Source: Acidobacteriota bacterium (GTDB lineage: Bacteria > Acidobacteriota > Blastocatellia > Pyrinomonadales > Pyrinomonadaceae). Taken from it: 64,000 nt of DNA. Shown piece by piece: positions 8,597 to 19,800 of this stretch. Location: NCBI GenBank assembly GCA_019239425.1, contig JAFAZX010000068.1, positions 124,001 to 188,000 on the forward strand, in the 5' to 3' direction. Below the pieces are notes generated by a model. That model saw only the letters and a program-made list of their open reading frames with translations. It did not search any database and was not told the DNA's origin. The position numbers were made by a program, and so were the translations under genes. Within the stretch, counting starts at the first letter, position 1; each line of letters starts with the position of its first letter.

Positions 8597-10003
8597 TCAC
8601 CTGGACTGGCGAAGCTCGCGCGAGCGCATGAGGAGGCGGAGGTCTCGTTCGAGTTCGCGCAGGTCTTGGGCGAGGCGGAGCGCGCGCCGCCCGTTGAGCG
8701 GGGCGCCCGCGGACGCGTCCTCGCATTCGACGAGCAGGGCTTCGAGCGCCGCGCGGTCGCGGCCCGAGCGCGCGGCGACGCGCTCGGCGATCTGCGCCGG
8801 GGCGGCGGTCGCGGGCAGGCCCGCGTAGCGCGCGAGCGCGCGGCGCGTCCGCTGGTAGACGTTCTCGATGGCGAGGTCGTACGCGCGCGCGCTCTGTTGC
8901 AGCTCGGCCATCGAGGAGACGAACTCGAGCTTCGAGCGGCGGTCGGGGCGCGGCGCGGGGACGGGGCGCGCGAAGCGACGGCCGCGCGTCCACATCAGAG
9001 CCAGCACGACGACCGCGCCCTGCCCGAACATCCAGATGATGGGCGTGCCGCGCAGGTATGCGAAGAGCTGGTTCTGCGTCTCGCCGTAGCCCTGGTGGAA
9101 CTCGTCGAAGGCGACGCGCCCGCGGCCCCCGCCCGTCACGACGTTGACGGCGAGGAAGAGGTTGTCGGCGCGGTTGAGTCCCGCGTTCGAGACCACGTAA
9201 GGGTCGGAGAGCACGACGATGCGCCCGCGGCCGTAGGCGTAATCGACGAGGAGCGCGCCCTCGCCCTCGCGCCCGTCGGCGATGTGGACGACGGGCGCGT
9301 GCGTGTCGGGGCCGTCGCCCGTGGCCGCGCGCGGCGTCGGCGCGGGCGGAGGCGGCGGCCCGTCACTTTCGGGGATGTCACTTTCGGGGACGGATCGGTC
9401 GCGCTCGCCGGTGATGACGATCTGCGGCTGCCCGGAATCGTTGCGGGAGAGCTGCAGGCGCGAGGCGAAGCGCGAGCGCGTCACCTCGGCGACGTTGCGC
9501 GTGAGCGCGGTCGGCTGCGCGGGCGTGAGCAGCGGCGCGCCGCGCGTCATGTTCTCCGCGTCGAAAGGGTCTGAGTCGGCGTCAGGGTACTCGGCCATCT
9601 GCGCGTAGACGCGCCAGCCGCCGACCCGCGGGAGGAGCTGCGGGTTCGGCTCGCGGTCGATGAGGACGAGGCGTCCGCCGGCCGAGACCCAGTTGACGAT
9701 TGCCGAGGCCTCGCGCGCCTCGATGGCGCGCCGCGTCGCGCCGACGATGACGAGAGTCTCGGGCTCGTCCGGCCCCGAGAGCGCGCTCATCGGGTGCCCC
9801 CAGCGCGCCACGTCCGCGCCGGACTCGCGCAGGTACTCGAAGAGAGCGCGCGTCCCCGTCCCGCCCGAGTTCATCGTCGAGCGGTCGGGCAGAAGCTCCA
9901 CCTCCCTCTCCCTCTCGACGCGCACGTACGACGCCGCGTTGAGCGCCGCGAGCACCGCGACCAGCAGGACGATTGACAGGAAGATGATGAGACGGCTCTT
10001 CAT
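8597..10003 (-). CDS. DUF4350 domain-containing membrane protein
   Basis: 468 residues: an N-terminal membrane anchor (about 3-27, LIIFLSIVLLVAVLAALNAAS), a periplasmic DUF4350 domain (about 40-290, with LFEYLRESGADVARW and GRIVVLSDPYVVSNAGL), a second membrane helix near 335-355 (MFGQGAVVVLALMW), and a cytoplasmic helical tail with many Arg. DUF4350 belongs to the MoxR/DUF58/DUF4129 gene neighbourhood; its biochemical role is unknown. The low-complexity Pro/Gly stretch around residues 205-225 is probably a linker. The start ATG sits 6 nt beyond a family A hairpin, and no Shine-Dalgarno is visible. Confidence 0.85.
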   Translation of the reverse strand: MKSRLIIFLSIVLLVAVLAALNAASYVRVEREREVELLPDRSTMNSGGTGTRALFEYLRESGADVARWGHPMSALSGPDEPETLVIVGATRRAIEAREASAIVNWVSAGGRLVLIDREPNPQLLPRVGGWRVYAQMAEYPDADSDPFDAENMTRGAPLLTPAQPTALTRNVAEVTRSRFASRLQLSRNDSGQPQIVITGERDRSVPESDIPESDGPPPPPAPTPRAATGDGPDTHAPVVHIADGREGEGALLVDYAYGRGRIVVLSDPYVVSNAGLNRADNLFLAVNVVTGGGRGRVAFDEFHQGYGETQNQLFAYLRGTPIIWMFGQGAVVVLALMWTRGRRFARPVPAPRPDRRSKLEFVSSMAELQQSARAYDLAIENVYQRTRRALARYAGLPATAAPAQIAERVAARSGRDRAALEALLVECEDASAGAPLNGRRALRLAQDLRELERDLRLLMRSRELRQSR

Positions 10004-10008
10004 GAATT

Positions 10009-11209
<1,201 letters not shown>

Positions 11210-11210
11210 C

Positions 11211-12260
11211 TTAAGTCCGGGGCGCGTGCGGCGCGGCGAGGGCGGGCGCCAGCGGCGAGTTCAGGCCCGCCGGCACCGCCGGCATCTCGCCGAAGACCTG
11301 CGCCGCCATCAGCTCGATGTCGTAGCCCTCGTGCCGCACGCGCTCGTCCACGTAGAGCAGGGAGAGGCCCATCATCCAGACCGGCGACATCAGAACGGTC
11401 GAGACCTGCCCGAGCACGTTCTTGCTGATTGTGTACCACACGGGCGTCCGCGTCGGGTCCATCCCGAGCGGGTCTACCCCGTTCAGGTACGCGTACCAGC
11501 CGAGCGGCACGAGCAGGAGCATCGCCGCCGAGTACCAGGCGAAGCCCGTGAAGAGGAACATGCCCGCCAGCCTCCGCACGTTGCCGCGCGCGAGCCGCGC
11601 GCTGCGCCCGATGGAGTCGAAGACGCCGCGCCCCTCGACCATCAAGACCTGCGGCACGTAGGCCACGCGCCCCGCCACCCAGAAGAAGACGAAGACGCCC
11701 AACGCCGCCGACGCCACCCAGAGCAGCCCGCCCGCCACCAGGCCGACCCACTCGGCCCCCGACCCCGCCACGACCGCGACGACGACCGCGATGCCGATGA
11801 AGCCTCCGAACAGCAGTACCAGGGAGGCCCCCGCGGCCGCCACCCACGCGATGAAGAGCCAGAAGAGGACGACCACCGTCGCCCAGAAGAGTCCTTTGAA
11901 TCGCGAACGCACGCTGCGGTAGATGAGCCGCGCCGTCACCGGCTCGCCCCAGAGGAGGTGCATCACGAGGTTGCGCGACGCCCCGCCCATCACGATCAAC
12001 TGCGTCATCAGCCCCAGCACGTAGACGAACAGCCCGGCGGCCGCCGCCAGGAAGTAGCCGGCCGCCCACCCTTCGCTCTCCGTCACGCCGAGCGCGCGGA
12101 CGCTTACGGTCAAGAGAACCGTCCCCGCCGCCGAGACGATGACCGGCGGCGCGCTGGCGCGCACGAGCGCCCCGAAGTGGCGCCGGTAGAGGCGGACGGT
12201 GCGGTCAATCAGGTCGCCCGCGCCGAGCGGTGCCAGTTGCAGGTGTTTGATGGCGAGCAT
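11211..12260 (-). CDS. multipass membrane protein, uncharacterised (GDPD-membrane-domain-like)
   Basis: 349 residues with about six to seven membrane segments (for example APPVIVSAAGTVLLTVSV, LFVYVLGLMTQLIVMGG, VVVLFWLFIAWVAAAGASL, GFAWYSAAMLLLVPLGWYA). The N-terminus LGAGDLIDRTVRLYRRHF and the motif FDSIGRSARLARGNVRRL in a cytoplasmic loop are typical of the family often labelled glycerophosphoryl diester phosphodiesterase membrane domain or DUF975-like. No catalytic domain is attached. It is the first gene of the minus-strand operon leading to DUF4129, DUF4350, MoxR and PaaI. The function is unknown. Confidence 0.65.
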   Translation of the reverse strand: MLAIKHLQLAPLGAGDLIDRTVRLYRRHFGALVRASAPPVIVSAAGTVLLTVSVRALGVTESEGWAAGYFLAAAAGLFVYVLGLMTQLIVMGGASRNLVMHLLWGEPVTARLIYRSVRSRFKGLFWATVVVLFWLFIAWVAAAGASLVLLFGGFIGIAVVVAVVAGSGAEWVGLVAGGLLWVASAALGVFVFFWVAGRVAYVPQVLMVEGRGVFDSIGRSARLARGNVRRLAGMFLFTGFAWYSAAMLLLVPLGWYAYLNGVDPLGMDPTRTPVWYTISKNVLGQVSTVLMSPVWMMGLSLLYVDERVRHEGYDIELMAAQVFGEMPAVPAGLNSPLAPALAAPHAPRT

Positions 12261-12308
12261 CGTCAGGCGTTCTCGAAAGGATGAGCGGTGGGTTTCAGGC
12301 TGACTATC

Positions 12309-12947
12309 CTACTGGCCCTGCCTACTCGGCCACGCCGAGCCGTCCGAGTAGAGGACGCGCACGAGGACGATGCGCTCCAGGAAGGGCGGCGCGTCCTTCC
12401 TGTCCTCGGCGCGCGCGCTGACGGTTCTGGTCGGCGGCCCGAGTTTGAAGACCGACAGCTCCTTCTGCTTGCCGGGGGCGATCTTCTCGTCGCTGGTGAA
12501 CTGGTGGCGCTCGACCTCGGCCTGCGTGTCCGGGTCGAGGAAGACGTAATCCCAGTCGATGGACTTCACCGCCTTCCGGCCGTCGTTCTTCACGGCAATC
12601 TTGTACCTGTAGCCGAAGCGCGGCCGCTCCGAAGCCTTCGCCTTGTTCTCGGCGTTGGCCTTCTCGTAGACGCGCGCCTCGTCCTCGGCGCGCGAGGCCC
12701 CGCCCTTGCTCCCCGCGTTGCGCTCGCGCTGCACGCGCTGCTCGGCGGAGACGCGCGCCCTCATCGCGTCGTAAGGCTCGGCGCCGGTCGGCCTGCTGTC
12801 CCAGCCGGGGACGAGTTCCCTCGCCCAAGACCACTTGACGACGGTCAGCTCGGGCGGCCCCGCGGCGGCGGCGGCGGGCGACTGCTGCGCGCGCGCGACG
12901 GCCGACAGCCCGGCGTAGAAAAGGAAGAGCGCCGTCAGGACTTTCAT
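12309..12947 (-). CDS. secreted protein with Ig-like C-terminal region, paralogue 1
   Basis: 212 residues with a signal peptide (MKVLTALFLFYAGLSAVARA). After a charged, Lys/Glu/Arg-rich middle (about 70-115) comes a beta-rich region with YRYKIAVKNDGRKAVKSIDW, DYVFLDPDTQAEVERHQF and KIAPGKQKELSV, ending with a strand pair around VLYSDGSAW. The same plan is seen in the proteins at 23626 and 24189, which defines a small family in this genome. I placed the start at the ATG at 12945-12947, with GGAGAC about 6 nt upstream; the longer open frame lacks a better start. The stop codon lies in a sequence that resembles a degenerate family A arm. Function unknown; probably an outer-surface or periplasmic protein. 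Confidence 0.7.
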   Translation of the reverse strand: MKVLTALFLFYAGLSAVARAQQSPAAAAAGPPELTVVKWSWARELVPGWDSRPTGAEPYDAMRARVSAEQRVQRERNAGSKGGASRAEDEARVYEKANAENKAKASERPRFGYRYKIAVKNDGRKAVKSIDWDYVFLDPDTQAEVERHQFTSDEKIAPGKQKELSVFKLGPPTRTVSARAEDRKDAPPFLERIVLVRVLYSDGSAWPSRQGQ

Positions 12948-13060
12948 CTCACGTCTCCTGCGACCCGAGCAAAACTGACTCTGCGGGGTCGCGATTATAC
13001 GATATTGTTCGCGCGGCCGGGGCGGCTTTTCGCCGGCCGCGCCTCCCCTGCAAAAAAAAG

Positions 13061-13092
13061 GAGAGGCACCTTCCCGCGGGAAGGTGCCTCTC
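13061..13092 (-). terminator. intrinsic terminator after Oar-like receptor 1
   Basis: A perfect 32-bp palindrome (two 16-bp arms, no separate loop) lies 22 bp after the receptor stop codon. It is followed on the minus strand by a run of eight T (13052-13059 read as A on the plus strand). This is a classic Rho-independent terminator. Confidence 0.88.
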
Positions 13093-13114
13093 GGAAGGGA
13101 GGGCCGCGCCGGGC

Positions 13115-16100
13115 TTAGAACCGGTACTTGCCGCTCAGCGTCAGGGAGCGGTTGCCCCAGTTGTTCAGGTTCCGGCCGAAGTCGGGGCTGCTCATGTTGA
13201 CCACCGGCCGGCCGTAGTTGTCCTGGTTGAAGGCGTTCAGGAAGTCGGCGCGGATCAGGAAGCGGTGGTTCTCCCCCCACGGCAGGAAGATGTTCTTCTG
13301 CACGCTCAGGTCTGAGTTGTAGAAGCCGGGCGCGCGGAAGGTGTTGCGGCCGATGTTGCCGTTGCCCAGGGAGTTCGCCAGCGGCAGGCCGTTGCTGCCG
13401 AGCGGCACGAAGAAGCGGCCGCCGGTGAGCGGACTCGTGAAGGTGCGGAAGTCGCCCGTCACGGGGTCAAGCGTGAGCGTGCCGTTCGGGTTGAAGTTCG
13501 GGCGGTCACCGGTGGCGGTGCCGTTGCCGTTCGAGTCGACGCCGGTCAGGATGGTGAAGGGCTGGCCCGACTGGCGCGTGACGATGCCCGAGACCTCCCA
13601 GCCGCCGAAGAGGTGGTGGCCGAACCCGTGGTCGAAGAAGTCGCCCCGCGGGGTCGGCACCTCGTAGACGAAGTTCGCCACGAGGCGGTGCGTGCGGTCG
13701 AAGGCCGAGAGGCTCCACTCGGGCTTGCGGTTGAGGAAGTCCTGCGGGATCTGCGGCGACCCGCCGGTGATGGCGCCGACGCCGAGCGACTCGCTGTTGT
13801 CGTCCATCAGCTTGCTGAAGGTGTAGGCCACGCCGAAGGCGAGCCCGTGCGAGAACCGCTTGTTGACGTTGGCGTAGCCGGCATTGTACTTGGCCTGCGA
13901 CTCGGTCCCGATCAGCGTGCGCGAGCCGAACTGCGGGAAGAGGCGGCGCGCCTGCACGCTCGGGATCGTGCCGCCGGCGCGCACCGTGGCGATCTGCGCC
14001 GCGGTCAGCACCGCCGGGTTGGCCTGGAGCTGGTTGACCTGGTTGATCGAGTGGCTCCCCGTGTAGCCGAACTCCACGAAGTAGGTGGCGCCGAACTGTC
14101 GCTGCCAGCTCAGGCTGTAGAGGTAGGACTCGGGCGTCCGGGCCGTCTGTGGCGTGTTGACGAACGTGGCGAGGGGGTCGAAGACCGGGGCGCCCGAGAC
14201 CGGGAGCAGGTTCGGGTAGACGTTCTGGACGTTGTTCTGGAGGCCGACGACCACGCGCGGGAAGTTCGAGGCGTTGACCGTCAGGATGTTGTAGAAGAGC
14301 AGGTCGAAGGTGCGGCGGAAGCCGCCGCGGATGCTCGACTGCCCGTCGCCGAAGAGGGCGCCGCCGAGCCCGCCCTTGAACTGCGGGCTGTAGGCGAAGC
14401 CGACGGCCGGCGCGAGGTTGTTCTTGTCGCGCGGGACGGGGCCGGGGACGAGCGCGGCCAGCACCTGCGGGTCGGTCGCGCCGAAGAAGCCGAACGGGTT
14501 GTTCGCCGTCTCGTAGCGCAGGCCGAGGTTCAGGGTCAGGTTCGGCCGGACGCGCCAGTCGTCCTGCGCGAAGTAGTACTGCTGCGTCTGGACGGCGAAG
14601 AAGCTCGACGTCTGGAGCGCCTGCTGGAAGCTGAAGGCGTTGTTGTTGAGGTAGTTCTGGAAGCTGGTGAAGTTGAAGGTGCCCTTCGTGTCGAAGGCCG
14701 CGAGGTTTCTGAGCCGGATGTGGCGGATGTCGGTGCCGAACTTGAACGAGTGCTCGGCCGCCAGGTACGAGAGCGTGTCCGAGAACTGGTAGCTGTTCTG
14801 GACGCGCCCCTGCGGGAAGTTCGAGAGGCCGCCGATGGTGAAGAAGCCCGTGATGGTCGCCGTCGGGCTGTTCGGGTCGTTCTCGGGGAAGGCGAGGTTG
14901 CGGCGGATGTAGGAGAAGCGGAACTCGTTGAGGACGCCCGGGTTGAAGACGTGCGTCTCGCTGGTGGCGAAGTTCTGGTCGAGGATGTTCTGGTTGCCGG
15001 CGAACTGCGGGATCGCCGTGTTGCTGATGACGTTGACGTCGACCGACTTGTTCGAGATGTAGCGCACCGTCAGGTTGTCGGAGCCGCCGAGCTGGTGGTC
15101 GACGCGGAGCGTGTTGTTGTACTGGTCGCTCGGCGCGGCGATGCCGACGTTGGTGAGGGCGGTCTCGATGGGCACGCCGTTGACGACGGTGGTGGTGTTG
15201 ACGCTCCTGAAGGCCGGGTTCGTCCCGTAGATGCCGCCCAGGAAGTTGAGGCGGGCGAGCACGGCCTGCCGGCTCGCGGCCGTCTGGCCCGCGCCGAGCG
15301 GCACGCTCTGGAGCGCGGCGAAGCCGGCCGGCGTCGGGATGCGGATGGCGGTCGTGCTCGGCGCCGCGGCCGAGCGCAGGCGGTCGCCCTGATAGAGGTA
15401 GAAGAAGAAGGTGCGGCCGCGCCCGTCGTAGCCGAGCCAGTCGCCCTTGCCCGTGCCGGGGATCAGCTTCGGGAGCATGACGGGGCCGTTGAGGTCGAAG
15501 CCGAACTGGTTGCGGTTGAAGCGCGCGGGGTGCTTCAGCCCCGACGACTTCTCGATGTTGTCGAGCGCGTTGAGGCGGCTGCCGCGGTAGTAGTCCCACG
15601 CGTCGCCGTGGAACTTGTTGCTGCCGGTCTTGGTGATGACGTTAATCTGCGCGCCGGAGTTGCGCCCGAACTCGACCGAGTAGGGGTTGGTCTGAATCTG
15701 GAACTCGCCGACGGCCTCGGGGACGACCGAGGTGGTGGCGATGGTGACGCTGATGTCGTTGTTGTCCGACCCGTCGATGGTGAAGTTGTTGTTGCGGGCG
15801 CGCTGGCCGTTGGCCGAGATGCCGGACGAGCCGGGCGCCGAGAAGACGTTGGGCGAGAGCAGCGCGAGGTTGTTGACGTTGCGGGCGGCGCCCGTCGGCA
15901 ACTCGACGACCTGCCGCTGCGAGACGGTCAGGCCCACGGTCGCGTTCGTCTTGTTGAGCGCGATGGCCTCGGTTTGCGCCGTCACGTTGACGGTCTCGGT
16001 CACCGCGCCGGCCTTGAGCGTGGCGTCGAGGGTCGTCTCGTTCGAGGTCTGCACCAGCACGTTCTGGTTCTCCAGGGTGCCGAAGCCGGCGCCCTGGATC

Positions 16101-16363
16101 GTGACCGTGTAGGTGCCGGGTTCGAGCGCGGCGACGCGGTAGAAGCCCTCCTCGTTCGTCGTCGCCTCGCGCGAAAAGTTCTTCGTCGGGTCGCTCACAC
16201 GGACGGTCGCGCCCGCGATGGCCGCGCCGGCCTCGTCGCGGACGGTGCCGTTGATGGCGCCGCGCGTTAGCTGCGCGCGCGCGGCCGGAGCCACGAGCAA
16301 CAGGGCGACCAGGGCGGTAAGCGCCGGGAGCCCCGACCTGAGACTGCTCATCGTAAGCTTCAT
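13115..16363 (-). CDS. Oar-like TonB-dependent receptor 1 with carboxypeptidase-regulatory domain
   Basis: 1082 residues from the ATG at 16361-16363, chosen because GGAGGG lies 8 nt upstream and a signal peptide follows directly (LPALTALVALLLVAPAARA). Residues about 35-120 form a CarboxypepD_reg domain (GTVRDEAGAAIAGATVRVSD), then a plug region (TNPYSVEFGRNSGAQINVIT), then a large beta-barrel ending in Phe (SLTLSGKYRF), as expected for outer-membrane insertion. Oar-like proteins are numerous in Acidobacteriota; the substrate is unknown and no SusD partner is adjacent. It is divergent from receptor 2 across a 448-bp control region and ends in a strong terminator. Confidence 0.93.
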   Translation of the reverse strand: MKLTMSSLRSGLPALTALVALLLVAPAARAQLTRGAINGTVRDEAGAAIAGATVRVSDPTKNFSREATTNEEGFYRVAALEPGTYTVTIQGAGFGTLENQNVLVQTSNETTLDATLKAGAVTETVNVTAQTEAIALNKTNATVGLTVSQRQVVELPTGAARNVNNLALLSPNVFSAPGSSGISANGQRARNNNFTIDGSDNNDISVTIATTSVVPEAVGEFQIQTNPYSVEFGRNSGAQINVITKTGSNKFHGDAWDYYRGSRLNALDNIEKSSGLKHPARFNRNQFGFDLNGPVMLPKLIPGTGKGDWLGYDGRGRTFFFYLYQGDRLRSAAAPSTTAIRIPTPAGFAALQSVPLGAGQTAASRQAVLARLNFLGGIYGTNPAFRSVNTTTVVNGVPIETALTNVGIAAPSDQYNNTLRVDHQLGGSDNLTVRYISNKSVDVNVISNTAIPQFAGNQNILDQNFATSETHVFNPGVLNEFRFSYIRRNLAFPENDPNSPTATITGFFTIGGLSNFPQGRVQNSYQFSDTLSYLAAEHSFKFGTDIRHIRLRNLAAFDTKGTFNFTSFQNYLNNNAFSFQQALQTSSFFAVQTQQYYFAQDDWRVRPNLTLNLGLRYETANNPFGFFGATDPQVLAALVPGPVPRDKNNLAPAVGFAYSPQFKGGLGGALFGDGQSSIRGGFRRTFDLLFYNILTVNASNFPRVVVGLQNNVQNVYPNLLPVSGAPVFDPLATFVNTPQTARTPESYLYSLSWQRQFGATYFVEFGYTGSHSINQVNQLQANPAVLTAAQIATVRAGGTIPSVQARRLFPQFGSRTLIGTESQAKYNAGYANVNKRFSHGLAFGVAYTFSKLMDDNSESLGVGAITGGSPQIPQDFLNRKPEWSLSAFDRTHRLVANFVYEVPTPRGDFFDHGFGHHLFGGWEVSGIVTRQSGQPFTILTGVDSNGNGTATGDRPNFNPNGTLTLDPVTGDFRTFTSPLTGGRFFVPLGSNGLPLANSLGNGNIGRNTFRAPGFYNSDLSVQKNIFLPWGENHRFLIRADFLNAFNQDNYGRPVVNMSSPDFGRNLNNWGNRSLTLSGKYRF

Positions 16364-16811
16364 TAGTGTCCCTCCGATATTCTGGTTCCTAAGTTTCCTC
16401 TGGCGAGAGTGGTGGCGGTCAGAAAGCCCGGGCCTGTAGCGGAATGTATGTATCTGCCCGAAATGAACGACGGGTGCAATGAAATGTGAGGCAAAGGCTA
16501 TGCCCGGCGCCGGGGTGTGGATTTTCGGGCTTATGTGGCGCGGGGAATGCAGAACTTTATTCAAAAATTTGAAGCGGACTTCAAATTTTCGGTTCCGAAA
16601 TCCGAAGGCGCGTACGCGGGCGGGGCTCGGGAGACAGTCCGCGCGGGGGCAAAGTCTCTTGTTCACAAAATTTATGTCGCAATGAGCGGGACGCACCGCG
16701 GGGCGGCCTTTGAGTTGCTTGAAACGGCGCAGGGTAATCCTGAGAAAGCAATGTGCCTTCAACTAGAAACTGAAAACTTCTAGAGTAAACACAACGAAAG
16801 GAATGGTTAGC
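16364..16811. promoter_or_regulatory. divergent control region between receptors 1 and 2
   Basis: 448 bp without a credible gene. It must hold both promoters. It is locally more AT-rich and contains a strong palindrome at 16564-16589 (listed separately) and a second smaller inverted motif TTCGGTTCCGAA just after it. I see no riboswitch-like pattern. Short open frames crossing it lack ribosome sites and coding bias. Confidence 0.6.
16564..16589. promoter_or_regulatory. operator-like palindrome in the receptor 1/2 divergent region
   Basis: Perfect 11-bp arms (AAAATTTGAAG and CTTCAAATTTT) are separated by CGGA. The AT-rich symmetric arms in the middle of a divergent promoter region suggest a dimeric regulator site or a strong cruciform. 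There is no regulator gene next to it. Confidence 0.5.
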
Positions 16812-19800
16812 ATGAAAACTCCCATCCGAATCCTGACCGTGCTGGCCCTCGCGCTCTCGTTCTTTGTGAGCGCGGCGGCGCAGACGACCACGACGGGTGC
16901 GGTCGAGGGAACAGTCGTTGACGTCAACGGCGCTGCGATCCCCGGCGTCACTGTCTCCATCACGGGGCAGAACCTGATCCGGCCGCAGTCGGCGACGACC
17001 AACGACGAGGGCTACTTTAACATCCCTCAGATCCCGCCGGGTCGTTACACGATCACGGTCGAGGCCGCCAAGGGCTTCGCCCGGTTCGAGCAGGCGGACG
17101 TCGAGGTGAACCTGACGAGGGTCTCGACCCTCGCCGTCACGCTCCGCCCGCAGGGCGCGACCGAGACCGTCGAGGTCACGGCCAGCTCGGGCGCCGCGGT
17201 CGACGTTTCGACCAACACGACCGGCACCAACGTCTCCACCGAGCAGTTCTCGAACTTCCCGACGCAGCGCACCGTGCAGTCGCTCTACACGATCGCGCCG
17301 ACCGTCACCCGCTCGGGCCTGCGCGACGCCTCGGGGCGTGACCGCGACCCGTCGGTGGGCGGCTCCTCCGGCCCCGAGAACAACTACATCCTCGACGGCG
17401 TGACCGTCTCCGACCCGGCCTTCGGCGGCTCGGGCGCGAACCTCCCGTTCGAGTTCGTGCAGGAAGTCCAGGTGCTGACGGGCGCCTACGGCGCCGACAT
17501 CGGCAAGTCCACGGGCGGCGTCTTCAACGTCATCACGAAGAGCGGCTCGAACGACATCCGCGGCGACGTGTTCGGCTACTTCACCGCGAAGAGCTTCGTC
17601 CGCGAGGTGAAGTCCTCGGCCATCCCGCGCACCGGCGCGGCGGCGAACGGCTTCTCCGAGCTGGACGCCGGCTTCGACATCGGCGGCCCGATCAAGAAGG
17701 ACAAGCTCTGGTTCTTCGGCGCCTTCAACCCGCAGCGCCGCAAGAACTACTCGCTGACGCAGACCTTCCTCCAGGAAGTCAACAACAAGGTCACGACCCC
17801 GTTCTACGCGGGCAAGATCACCTGGGGCATCAACCAGAACAACACCCTCAACGTCTCGACCTTCGGCGACTTCACGAAGCAGGAGGGCTTCCTCTTCGGC
17901 GGCGCCGGCTTCGGCGCCGACCTCCGCAGCTACCAGGGCACCATCGAGACGGGCGGCTCGAACTACGCGGCGCGCCTGAACTCGACCTTCACGCCGAGCT
18001 TCATCGGCGAGTTCTCGGGCGGCCTCCACTTCCAGCGCGCCAACACGCTGCCGACGCTGGCCGACCAGACGCTCGTCACCGACCGCTTCGCCGTCCTGCG
18101 CGGCGGCGCGGCCGTCACGCCCGTCGAGACCTCGGTGCTCGCCTCCAACGGCCTGCGCCTCGCCTACGTCGAGGGCTCGGGCGGCACCGTCCAGCGCAAC
18201 TTCATCCGCGGCGGCTTCGGCCTCCAGACCCAGCAGGATCGTGACCGCTACGAGGCGGCCGCGCGCCTCCAGAACATCTGGGGCAAGCACACCTTCAAGT
18301 ACGGCTTCGAGTTCAACCAGAACCGTTACAAGATCGACACCCGCTCGACCGGCCCGAACCTGGCCTTCAACGCCGCGGGCGTGCCGGCCGGCCCGTACCG
18401 CGTCGAGAACCGCTTCGCCATCTGCGCGCGCTCGGGCAACACGGTGACGTGCCCCGACGCGACCCGCGCCGGCCGCGTCCAGCAGTTGATCGACGCCGGC
18501 GCGCTGACCAGCACGGGCATCACGGCGGTCAACACCGGCTCGGTCTCGGCCAGCCCGACCAACCCGTTCCTGCTCCTCGACGTGGTGCGCGCCCGCAACT
18601 TCCAGTTGAACACGGGCGGCGAGTTCGTCAACACGGATGTCGAGAGCTTCTACGTCCAGGACGACTTCAAGGCCACGCGCAACTTCCAGATCAACCTGGG
18701 CGTCCGCTGGGACTACCAGCAGGCGCACTCGCTCAACGGCGTCAGCTACATCAAGCTGAACGACTTCATCGCGAACCTGCAGCCCCGCATGGGCTTCATC
18801 TGGGACTTCACCGGGCAGGGCCGCGGCAAGGTCTTCGCCAACTTCGCGCGCTTCGTCGAGACGCCGATCCCGCTCGACCTCAACGTCCGCGCCTCGGGTA
18901 ACGCCATCCAGGCCGACTACAACCTGAACGTCAGCCGCCTGAACGGCAACCCGACGGGCGCGACCGTCGTCACCAACTTCGGCAACCTCGGCGGCGACGC
19001 CACCCCGATTGACCCGAATCTCTCGCCGCAGACGGTCGACGAGTACACGGCCGGCGTCGAGTACGAGATCGTCAAGGACCTCGCGCTCGGCGTCCGCGGC
19101 ATCTACCGCGCGCAGGACAACGTCATCGAGGACGGCTCGTTCGACGACGGCGACCACTACTTCCTCTTCAACCCCGGCCGCCGCGTCGGCCAGGACGTGA
19201 CGACTGAAGACCTGGCTTGCAACGACGCGGCGATTGGCTGCTTCGGCTACGCGCGCCGCTACTACCGCGCGCTGGAGTTCTCGGCCACCAAGCGCTTCAC
19301 CAACAACTGGCAGTTCATCGGCTCCTACGTCTACTCCAGCCTGATCGGCAACTACGAGGGGCTCTTCCGCAACGACAACGGCCAGTCCGACCCGAACATC
19401 ACGTCGCTCTTCGACCTGGTCAGTCTGCTCAAGAACCTCTACGGGCGCCTGCCGAACGACCGGCCGCACCAGTTGAAGTTTGACGGCAGCTACCGCTGGA
19501 AGTTCGGTCTGCTGACGAGCGCCTCGTTCCGCGCGCAGTCCGGCATCCCGTTCAACCAGCTGATCCCGCACCCCGTCTACGGCGACAACGAAGGCTTCAA
19601 CGTCCCGCGCGGCACGGCGATCAACCCGTTCACGGGCAGCAGCCGCACGCCCACGACCTACAACCTGGACCTCGGCGCGTACTACCCGATCAACCTCGGC
19701 GAAGACCGCCAGCTCCGCTTCCAGTTCGACTGGTTCAACGTGGCGAACTCGCAGCGCGCCATCCGTCAGGACGAGACCTTCAGGATCAACAGCGGCGCGC

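Noticed and set aside
13613-16270. An 885-codon plus-strand open frame antisense to receptor 1
   Set aside because: Same reason; the minus-strand receptor has a signal peptide, a family domain and a terminator.
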